Source: Prorocentrum cordatum | Lineage: Eukaryota; Sar; Dinophyceae; Prorocentrales; Prorocentraceae | Assembly (NCBI GenBank): GCA_963575745.1 | Contig: CAUYUJ010013914.1 | Span: forward strand, 271,548-335,547 | Direction: 5' to 3' | DNA length: 64,000 nucleotides | Shown here: one piece after another, positions 31,627 through 43,200 of the stretch | How positions within the stretch are numbered: the first letter of the stretch is position 1 | Layout of the letters: each line of letters opens with the position of its first letter | Translations under genes and position numbers: made by a program | The notes under the pieces: generated by a model | Database searches by the model: none | Told to the model about the DNA's origin: nothing | What the model saw: only the letters and a program-made list of their open reading frames with translations

Positions 31627-34224
31627 CTGATGGGCCAATTGTCCACCACCACTGCCATAGGCAGGAGAGGAGGGAGGAGGAGGAGGAGGAGGAGGAGGAG
31701 GAGGACCTTCCCATCCTCCCTTCTCCCCCGTCGTATACCTATGGTAGCGGTGGTGGAATATTGGCCCATCAATGGTGGGTCTCCCGGCCAGTTCACTGGC
31801 CACCTTTCTGCAGGAGGGACCTGTACAACACTGCAATGCCCGCCCTGGGCCATCCTGGGCCCTGCGATGCTTTCAACTAGTTATCCTGAGACCAGGGCGT
31901 CGTGTATTGTTGTTCCTACTGGGCGTTGTTTGCCTGGCGTCGGGCTGCGGGACCATCACATATCTGGCTGGAAAACATGCAGCACAACGATGGGGTTTAG
32001 GGATCGGGTCGTGATGCGTCACGACGCTGCAACTCTTTTACAATGTCGGATCTCAGGGTGGACTCTCCTGGCCAGTCCGGGAGGGCGTGAACACCGTGCC
32101 AGGGCTCAGGATGGCCCTGGCTAGGCACGATGGTGGTGCATAGATGTCTTCTGCGCAACCTTGGTCAGGGAACCCTGTCTGAAATGGACCCTGCAGGGGA
32201 AATCCGAGTCCGCGCCACCATCCGCGATGCGCGCCGGCACCTCGGTGCCGACGTCGCCACAACCGGCGCCCACGCCGGGGTCGTCCGATCGCCACAGCCG
32301 CCGCCTGAAACGGTGGAGGTTCCGGGTGGCCCGGTCAATCTGCTCCTGGCTGCGGTCGGTCCCTTGCAGCGTCAGCGAGCCAGCTGCGGGATGGGGACTC
32401 GGCCGGATGGGTTGGCGGCGCGCACTCAGGGTTGGGGCGAGACGGCGGAACGCCGGGGAAGTGTTCCACGAGGAGGCGGCAGAAGGGCCTTCAACTTCTA
32501 AATATCAAAACCCCTCCCTTCCTCAGGAGCCGTTCTCAGGAGGAGGGTCCCAGAACCGCCTTGCCTTCTTACACAAGGCCGGACCCGCACAAGCCACCCT
32601 CCCTTTCCAGACCTCCGACGTGGCGATGTGTGTTCACGTGATGTGGACCCCCAAGAGGCATATTCAGACCACTTCCAAAGACCGGCGTGTTATTCCGAAT
32701 CAATTTCGGGGATCTTGCGAGCCCGGGCAATCCAAACCCGGGCCAGCCAGGCCTTGCAAAATCCTGAGGAATCCAGCAAGATCCTGCAGGTTCCTGCACC
32801 CAAGCCCAGGTCCGTGCGTCCCTGACCCTGCAGGATCCAGAAAGACCCGGCGCTCTGGTTGCCCCCCGTTTGCATTGACCCCGTCTCTTTCGGGAGCGGC
32901 CAAGAGGGGAGCGTCCAAGAGGGGGGGTGCAAATCATGGCCGGCGGTTTGTGCGCGGCCCTTGGGGGGGGCCAGGGACGCAACGAAATAAGACGAGGCGC
33001 CCTGAAATCTGGGCAAATATCACAGCCCCCGCCATGATGTCCACCCCCCCTTAGTCATCACCCCCCTGTCTGCCGCCCCCGAGTCTCTTGAACCCCGACA
33101 TTTTTTGATCGCACTGGAGCCAGGCAAGGGCCCCCGGGGGCCGGAGAGGATAACAAAACTCCGCCGCGATCTTTCCACAAGGGCTCCCAACTTCGCGCTT
33201 CGCGCTGCGCGAAGCGCGAAGTGCGAATAACTTCGCGCTCTCGCGCCGCCTCCCAAGGGAGAAGGGGAGGATGAGGAGGAATCGGAGCCGAACCGCGAAG
33301 CGCGAATAACTTCGCGCCCTCGAGGGCGCCCTTGTTTCCACGCAGCGGGGAGGCCTCCGGACTGCGCGCCGCCAGGTGGAGCTCAGCAGGCCGCCGTAGG
33401 CCTCCTCCTCCTCGCCGTGGCAGGGGAACCGGGTGAACGGATACCTCCACGGCGCGAGACTCTGCACGGCAAGCTCGCGTCGTGACGGCCCTGGCGTTGG
33501 CTCCTGACAGCGCAGGGATCGCTCAACCCGGAACGACCAGCAGATGGTCGACCGCCACGTCGTTCCACAGTGGCCGATTCTGGGCCACTGGCGGCGTTCC
33601 GCGTCGAGCGCCCGGGCAGGGGTCGCCGTCGCGTCGACGCACAAGGCGAGCCTATCGTGTGCAGACGCCTTGCGACGAGTTCTCCTGGTGCAGTCAAGGA
33701 GTAGATGGCGGAGTAGAATGTCAGTGGCTCTCAGTGGTGATTTACACACAGCCATCCCCCCCTGCAGCCCAGGAGAAATCCTTCGGGAGGAATCTGTGCG
33801 TATTGGCATGAGTTGCATGTTCGATTCGACACTCGCTGAGCAAAACCAATATCGGCCGCTGTCGGGCAGGCGACCTCCTCTCGGATTGACCGAGGCCACG
33901 GCGACATTGACAACGGGTACGTTTAAAAACGGTAAGGGACTGCTGTCTGTCTTTGTCTCCGTTCCGTGCCCGTACAATGTGTATACATATCTACATAATA
34001 CAAATCATGCTGGAACTGAAAGGCCCGGGCGGTCTTATACAATCCCTGGGTGCGAGGCTGAAGTGGGGGTCTGCGGTGCAGCGTCGGATTTTCATTTCTC
34101 TGTAAGAACTATTGCCAATCCCCCCTTCTGGTGGTGTCTTTAATGAAGTGCCCCTCCCAGGACAAGCGCTATGTTTTTACAAGGGAGAGCATTGCGCCTC
34201 CGACTTGGTTGCTGGCCCCCGAAG

Positions 34225-34255
<31 letters not shown>

Positions 34256-37200
34256 CACAACAACAATAACCACAGCCACAACCACATCAACGACAACAAC
34301 GACAATCATTTGAAGACTGTTCGCTCTCACTGGCACGCGTGGCTTGCAGTCCGTATACCCCGGCCCTCGATACCTCGCACTTCGTCTTCGATTGCACCCC
34401 TTTCGGGGGGAATCTATTTTTTGTCGGCCATTGACTGAAGTGCGAAGTCTCGAGCGAAAGCGCCGTTCCTGAGTCCGGGGGCCTCTCTGGCCAAGGCCTC
34501 TCAGAATACCTACGGGGAAATATCGAACGGGAGCCCTTGTCGCCGTGTACAGGCCTCCACCAACTTGCCTGAATTACGGGAAAGTCTCGAGCGCGGGCGC
34601 CGTTCCTGAGTTCGGGGGCCTTCTTGGCCAGGGGCTCTCGGAGTAAATCGCGAGGAAGTATCAAGAAGACGCCTTTGTCGTCGTGGCTGGGTCCCCGCCA
34701 TCTTGATTGAATTGCGAGGGAGTCTCGAGCGAGAGCGCTGTTCCTGAGTTCGGAGGCCTCTCTGGCCAGGGTGTCTCGAAGTAAATTGTGAGGAAGTATC
34801 GAGCTGGAGCCGTTGTTGTCGTAGTTGGGCCTCCAAGGGCGCACTTTTAGAAACAAGCCAACGCTTGAACGGGAGCCTCGTTTTCAAAGAAAATGTAGCC
34901 GGCGTCAAGACGAGAGCGCCCGGAACCGTTTCCGGTGATCAACAACAATTAACTCTCCAGAAGTGAGTATTCAACAACAGCAACAGCAGCAACAGCAACA
35001 TTAATCATTTTAAGACAGGTCGCTCTTATCTGCGCGCGTGCCATTCAACACGTGTATCACAACCCCTCGATACCCGCCCAAGGGCCCAGGACCAAGTTGT
35101 CTGAGCCTGGCCTCGTGTGTTCTCTCGTTGCGTTGCCCGTGTTGTTCGTCCACAAACTGGCGCACGCGCTTCAGACACGAAGTGAGGTCGCCAACGTACG
35201 TACTATTACGTGGATGTTCTATGAACTATCAACGGTTGGTTCATCATCGTATCCAGCATGTGTACTTGCGATCCAAAATCTTACAGGGTGCCCTAAACGA
35301 CCACTGAAATATAAGTGCCATTGTATCCCGCTTTGTATCGGATCTGTCATGAAAGCGTGACGCTGTGTCTCATCATGCCTGCGAGGCCCATCGACGGCCG
35401 ACTGCGCCTGAGGGTGATATGAACTGCCTCAAAAGCATGGGAGATCCCGAGACGATGCGACAATTCCGACACAACTCTCTCGGCAAGCGCACGTGTTCGA
35501 TCGGACCCCAAAACTGCGGCGACCCGGCTATTTCGATGATCGTACACTCAACTAGACATCGCGCCGCTGATTCCGACATGATGTCTGGGGCTGGCACCGC
35601 CCAGTACCGTCCACCCCACACACCTACACATGTGAACATGTACTTGTTCCCTGAGGGTGTCTTCGGCTTGTGAGGGCCTACGAAATCACCGGCTAAGTAC
35701 CGCAAAGGATCATCAGACTCGCGGTTCCGCATGCGACCTGTCGCGATAAGCTTGGCGTTCAACAACAAACACACCAACAAATGCTACACCGCGGTATTGA
35801 CGGTTATCCACGCGGAATCCGCCGGCCCCCTTGTGGGGCCACCACGCTGTAGGCCGAAGGTTCGCAGTTTCCTGTACCAGTTACAGCTTCCAGTTTCCAC
35901 TGTTACAATTCTGCTTCTTGCTGCTTACTGTTCCTTGTTGATGGACCGCGCGAGGGGGGAGGCCTAAAACGCGCATTTTTACGACGCCCTGAGCGTGTTG
36001 TCTGAATTGCTGGGGTGGGAAAAATTACACCTGTCAGGGTTCAAAAACACATGGGATTTGCCACATTTCTGGCTTTCGGTGGCACCCCTCACGCAGATCG
36101 GCGGGGTCAGGGTCCAAAACCACATGGGATTTGCTACATTTCTGGAATTCGCTGGCGCCCCTCAAGCAGATCGGCGGAGTCAAGCAGATCGGCGGAGTCA
36201 GGGTCCAAAAACAGAACGGGTATGCCACACTTCTGCCATTCGGTGGCACCCCTCACGCAGACCGGCGTGGTCAGGGTGCAAAAACACAATAGATTTGCCA
36301 CACTTTGCAATTCGCTGGCACCCCTCACGCAGATCGGCGGGGACAGGGTCCAAAAACACAATCGATGTCCCACATTTCTGAAATTTGGTAGCACCCCTCA
36401 CGCGGATCGGTAGGGTCAGGGTCTAAAAACACAGGGGATTTGCCACATTTCTGAAATTCGGCGGCACCCCTCACGCAGATCGGCAGGGTCAGGGTCCAAA
36501 AACACAGAGGGGATATGCCACATTTCTGAAATTCGGCGGCACCCCTCACGCAGATCCGTAGGGTCAGAGTCCAAAAACACATGGGATTCGCCTCGTTTCC
36601 GAAACTCAGCGGCACCCCTCACGCTGATCCGTAGGGTCAGGGTCGAAAAACAAGCACGTCCCCACACTGCTTCACGGCGGCGCCCAGACCTCATGATTTA
36701 GCTCTTGCATCTCCCATTATCCGAGACAGGGGGCTGGCGGCATGGGGCGAAGCCCTTACGGATTACCGATAGCCATTCGAACTCGCCCAATGCACGTGCA
36801 ACATCGCGACGCCACAGGGGCCTTCCGTGAAGGCGGTTCCTCGCAAGGAGGGGAAGAGCTTCATCAAGGTTCTGTTTGTCGAGCCCAGAACAGCGGATCA
36901 ACGCAGACGTGTCTGACTCGGTCGGTGCGACGTCACTACAACTGATCTCTACTCAAGTGACATCAGAACGCGCGCGATGTTCAATGTGGGTTTTCGAAGC
37001 AACACGAAAAACGTGCAACGCACCGAACAGTCTGCCGTTTCAGCCCCGCGTGAGACGACGTTGCACGACATGCCAAAAGCAACCGTCTCTGTCGGCTGCC
37101 GGCGTCTGCGCGCGCTTCAGACGCGAAGTGGCGCGGCCACGAAGAATGACGAAACAGTCTGACCTTGATGCAATCCTTGGTCATCCACTGCGAACGGCGC

Positions 37201-40200
37201 AACACGTGCTTGCCCCCCGGGCCCCGGGCCATCCACGCATGCCCTGAACGTCGCGCGCATTTCGTCCATGATCCCCCAGTCGCCGTCAGCGCACCGGAGC
37301 GAGGCGATTCCATCGCCGGCCCCTTTTGGCAGACTAGCCCTGCGGAGTAACCAGAGCGCGCGCGCTGCGTTGTCGTTTGCCGTGGTTGCGCAGCTGGCAC
37401 AAGCGACCGCGTTCGGATCCAGTCGCCGCAAGACCGATGGAAAAACCAGCGTGGCGGAGGGAAGAAGGGAACGGGAACCCATTAACTCACAGCTCCTCGC
37501 GGCGGTCTTCAATGCGCTCGATTTCCAAGGGGGCGCAGAAGAAGTAAACGGATGCACCCTCAGACTCCAGGTGAACCTCTCTGCCTGGTTTGACGGCGCA
37601 GGGCTCTTTATTAAGCTCGATCCAGCCATGTGCATCTTCCACTGACAATCGCGCGTCCACGCTGCAAGTCTGCAACGCAACCGGCGGATGATTTTCGCCG
37701 GGCCCTTTCGCCCCCACTTTCACCGGCGGGCCGAGGCGGCGAAGGGGCGGCGCTGAGAACGGTCCTCTTGAGTGGGCGTGCCAATATCGCCAGGCTCCTT
37801 CCACGAGCCGCTTGGCCGGCGCAGGCGCAAGGACATGCCGGTCCCCGTGGGGTCCCACATCCAAAACCAAGACAAACGGCGCACGACGCGAGCCTGAAGA
37901 CGACGCTGCGGATGACGCCGGGTTACCGGCATGTCTGGTGATGTACTGTTGTGCAGCCAATTGAGATGACAACGCGATGCGTCCTCCATGCCCCCTTACT
38001 GGCCCTGCAGAACTGTCACCGTACGCAATGTTTTCAGGAAGCAGGATATCAGGGAAATCCACTGGATGACATAAACACTTACACACCTCATGATCTTCCG
38101 TCTGTGACACTACACGACTATCCCAGCAGAGCGCTTCCAGCGTAGCGCTCTCCTACGAACGAACGCGTCGGCGCGCGGGTCCCACTTCAGCCCCACGTCG
38201 GCGATGAAACCGACATCGTAAACACTTAGTCATCCTCTCTTGTTCTCGAGGAAGCCGTTTGGCTCCACAGCCCCACAACCAAAACAACCCGGGGAATGGT
38301 GGAAGTGGGCGGGAACGCAAGCCGCATGAGCAAGAGCAGCGGCCTTCGGCCTTCCAAGGTTCAGGGCGCGGCGTTGGCCACGCGCTTGAAAGGTCAAGTT
38401 GCTCTTTGCACGGCCATCGAGAATCTCGCGCGATACATTCAGATTCACATGTTCTTCGCCATCAAATGTTCGGTGCACTTTCACACATCTTCAGCTGGGA
38501 CACCAAGATTTCTGAGGTAGTTGCGAAGTTTCTAAAACTCCACGTCAGATCGAATCTAATCCCGATGGCGCAGGACTGCTGCTGCAATCGTACGAGTGGC
38601 GTGGTCCACTTGGCGCTGGGCTTCAGGCGCGAGCGCAGTAAGAGGTGCGTGAGGCTCTTCCGACGCGAAGGCACCCCTCGATACGGGCATGAAGTCGCAG
38701 CTCTCCCGCTGGGCGCTTAGACCCGCGCGCATCAAGTGCAGCGAACGAGCGGCTGTCTTGAGAGCAGTCGCGGTAGCTACGGCGTATCCCGAAGGATACT
38801 TTGCAACCTGAGGCGTGTAAGACGCGTGTCGATTCCGATCCATGCGGTCGCGCATACACTCGATCCTCAATCTCAGCAGTGAAGGCGAATTTGTCACGAT
38901 GAGACAACGCGGTCTTTGGCGCCTCCATGCGCCTCCGGTGCGTTCCCCAAACGTGCGCAGACCTGCGTGGACAAAGAACAGACCAGGTTCGTCCTGTAGG
39001 CGTCGGACCTCTGGTAGCTGAAATGCGACGCGCTCGGCTTTGCATTTTCCCGACACGAGCAATCCTTACATGACTGGCCCAGCGCCCTAAGCTGCGAATC
39101 TCTACACTCGCACTACGGGGGCACAGTATATGCCATTAATCCCACCAGCCCTCTGGGCGCAGGTGGCCTAGAGCGTTTCCTTTTCCAACCTCTTGCCTTT
39201 CCCTGCTCGGGAGGTTTACCTCCCCCCCCTCCCTGCGCCTGGTGGCAGAGGGTCCTTTTTGGTCCAAGATGGCTCCAAGAGGGCCCAAGATAGCGGTAGA
39301 TGGGTCAAGATAGCCTCCGAAACACGTCCAAGAAGCCTCAAGACGGCCCCAAGACGGTTTCAAGTGCACTCCGAGGCCTCCAAGGACCCCCCCAAGAGGC
39401 CCAAATCCTTCAAATACATAAGGGACATCCATGTGTTTCCCCTTCTCGCTTTTTCGCCTCCGATGGGCTCTTGAGACCTCCAGATGGCCCCAAAGCGGCC
39501 CAAGATATCCCCAAGAGGGTCCAAGAGGGCCCCAAGACGGCCCGAAGAGCGCCCAAGAGCGTTCCAAGAGCGGGCCAAGAGGGCCCCCAAACGGTATGTT
39601 TGAGCCTCCGATGGGGGGGGGCAGGAATTAAGGACCCCCTTCTTTTTTTAGCGAAAGGGTCCAAGACGGCCCCACAAGGCCTCTCAGGCATCCCAAAAGA
39701 GCCCCAAGAAGGCCCCCAGACCCCCCAAAGGAGCCCCAAGAGGGCCCCAAAACGCCCCAAATGCGGTGGTGGCACCCGAGCGAAAACAACGACAACAACA
39801 ATCAGTTTAAGACTGATCGCCCTTTATCTGCACGCGTGCCACCCCATTCGTAAATCCCAAAACCTCGATGCCCGCCAATTCCGTCTTCGATAGCACCACC
39901 TTGGGGGTATATGCCTTTTTTTTACCTGCAACGTGTATTTCGTGCAGTTCATGCGCCAGGGGAACAGAGCACGGATGGAAGGAGGAAGGAGGGGGGAGGA
40001 TGGAGCACGAGAGAGAATAGCAGGAGGGGGGCCAGGAGCAGAACGCACGTGGCAGAACCAGACGGGCAGATCGGGCTGATAGACCCTAACGGGCGGGTCG
40101 GGAAGGCGGGCCCAGGTGGCCAGGTCGAGGAGGCGGGTTGCTGAAGCGTGCGTCCTGCATGAATCGCGAGGAATTTTCGAGCGATAGCGGGATTCCCACA

Positions 40201-43200
40201 TACATCGTGAGGAAATCCACAGCGAGAACCTGATTCCTGAGTGTAATACATTGTGAGGAAGTTCCACGCGAGAGCGCGAGTCCTGTATAATTTGCGAGGA
40301 CGTCCCGCGCGAGAACGCGATTTGGGAATAGATTGTGAGGAAGTATCAGGCGGGAACCGTTGTTCTTAGTGCTGCTGTGGTTGTAAGCCGGGGGCCGACC
40401 AACCAATTCTGTGATTCAAAAGGTTCTCAATTAAAAATAAGGAACAACCCCCTGGAAGGGCACTTCAATTGAAAAGCGTAGATGTGCCCCAGACAATGTG
40501 TTCACGAATCGCTCCCTTGGTGCTCTGGAATCGCGTTCTCGCTGCGGACTCCCTCATAATGTACTCGGGGGCCACGCTATCGCCTGAGGCTTGAGTGTCA
40601 CCCCCTCTTGCTAATCTCGCTCATCCTCCATATCGTCCATCCTTCCCTCGTGCCCCCTTCCCTCTGACCACCATTCCTCCACTCCCTTCCTCCTGGCTCT
40701 CTCTCTCCTGCTTGAAGTCTGGTTTGTCTTCCTTATGTTTTACGGCCGCGCCGAAGACAATTGGCAGGGAGGGGACATGTGCTCCAACAGGGGTCGCGAT
40801 CAGCGTCGGCGAGGGAGGGCTGGGGGTATACACGTTGAGCGGCATGCCATCAATCAAGGGGTCGCCCATGGGCGTGGTCCGGGTAAGGTCGTGTTTCGAC
40901 TCTGGGCGTGGCCGGCTGGGTCTGCTCTTCTTTTGGGTATGCCCGGACGAACTTCGAGCGGCGGTGGCTTTCAGAGAGCCGCTAGTGGACCCCAGCCGAA
41001 GGGGAGGAGGAGGAGGAGGAGGAGGAGGAGGACTGGACTGGACTGGACTGGACTGGACTGGACTGGAACTCTGGGAATCCACTGAGGTCACACAACGTGA
41101 GAGCCAGGCATCGCCGACTCCAATCGTACAAGTGTGCTGGATTCTGAGACGCACTGTATGCCACTAGCTTGACACACGGCCCAGCGCCGCGCTCTGCGGA
41201 GCAGCACTGGCCCTGGCCGCACACCAGCGCGCGGGCACGCAGCCGCGCTGGGTGGGCGCTCAGGCACGGGACGAGTCTTCTCCCCTCCCCCGACCCCCCG
41301 ACACCCGACTGGACGACGCCCGCCCCCTCCCTCTACTGAAGCCTCTCAAGTGAAGCGGAAGAACTACGACTGGTACTGTTGGCAGCTCTGGCTGACTGTA
41401 GCTGGGCACTGCGCGTGCATTCACCCCCACGGAACGGGCCCGCAAGGCCTCGAGGGGGGCATTCTGATTCACAATACCTCTAGCTACGAGCTGCTGGAAT
41501 CTGAGACTAGATTGCATTCGGCCTACTTGCGATCGCTCCCGATCAGTGATGATACTTCTCGATCCAGTGGCCCCCTCGGGGCTGGCCCTGGAAGGTACAC
41601 CCCCCCTCCGCGATCACGAGCTTTTCGAAGAGCGTCGCCATCATCTGGCCCAGCTCTACATCCCGAAGGAACGTCATATAGATAGCCCCTTTCTGGGGGG
41701 TGCCCTCCTCCTTGCGGAAGATCCTCAACCGAAAGTACGGGCACGCCCTCGCCACCGTCAGCATCTCTCCCTGCCTGATGATCCCCCACATCTCCACCAT
41801 CCTCTTCTTGAGTTCCTCCTGTTCGTGCTGCTGGGGGCTCGCCGACGGCGTGAACGTCGCTCCGTAGTATGCCGCGCCCATGACGATGGACACATGTTGT
41901 GGGCCCTTCTTGCGGAAGTCCACCTTCTCGCCGGTCTGGGTCTTCTCCCTGAGCTCCTTCGACTCCTGATCGTACTCGCGCCCCGCCTGCTGGCACGCCG
42001 CCACTAGGCCGCCCGACGCCAGCACCTCGTATTTGAGAAACACGGCGGACGACAGGTCGGCGAGCTCGCGGGACATCACGAGGACGAGCTTGCTCGTCGC
42101 CTGCTGGAGCCGCTCCTGCTTGTTGACCCGCCGCTGTGGTTGGAGCGGTCGCCCCCCCGCCCTTTTTGCCGCCGCCGCCGACCCCCTCGATCTCCGCCCC
42201 CCTCTTGCCTGGCTGCTTGAACCAGGAGGGCATCAGCACGTCTCCCGATCCCGATCCGCTCGCCGCCGCGGCCGCCGCTGCTCCCTCTGGCATGTTCCTG
42301 TGAAGGGTGAAGTGCGGGACGCTGGAAAGGACGATGACCACACAGGTGGTCGCACAGCTGCAGGAGGTTCGAGCCCTCGTACTGACATAGGGGACATGCC
42401 AGGGATGTTGGGGCCGTCGCAATAGACTTTAATGTTGAAGGCCCCCGTGTTTCACAACTTCCCCTGGCTAACGAACCCTGTAGGTGCCGAGCTGCGTTAG
42501 ACCTGCTGCCAAATATTTGCTTACAGTTAATGCAGTTGTTGCTCGGGGTAATCTGGCGGCATAGATTGTGAAGACCGTGAACCCGACGTAAGTGGTTCAT
42601 TAAATCACGCCTAGTGTAGAAGGTCGCCTCACATATATGTCCTGCCTCCAAAGACATGCCACATACCAGCCGGAACTCCTCCCCCATGACCTCCGCCTCC
42701 TCAGCGTTCTGGGTTGAGATCTTTACATGGTCTAAAATATTTAAGAACATGTCCATATTGTTGCCATCTCCTTGTCCATTTCCTCCTCCTCCTCCAGGTG
42801 GCGGTATATGTATAGAGTAGACCCTAGCCCTGAGCTCAGAGAAATCCAGCGCGACAAACTCCGAGGCCTTCTCGGCATCCCCCAAGATCTCCAAATCATC
42901 AACCAGTTCATGGAGGAGGAGGAGGAGGAGGAAGAGGAGGATTGGTGATGTAGCCAGTGTCGTGGCCGCCCCGCGACCCGCCTGCGCCTCGACCCGCCCG
43001 TGACCCACCAGCGCCGCGACCCGCGCGAGCCGCGAGCCAACGAGGTCCCGCCCGCGCTGCGACCCGCCCCGACGCCCCCTTCGCACTCTTTTGCGCAAGT
43101 GCGGGGGACTGGGCATGCATATCTCAAGCCTCCTATCTTTTTTACATAGAGAAAGGGAGGGAGAGAGAGAGAGAGGGAGAAAGAGAGAGAGGGAGAGAGA

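Noticed and set aside
33800-33850. Possible tRNA B-box (GTTCGATTCGA)
   Set aside because: No A-box or cloverleaf can be drawn around it.
33051-33977. A 308-codon minus-strand frame
   Set aside because: Only the 50 nt of exon 8 inside it have family support; the rest is intron sequence with palindromes.
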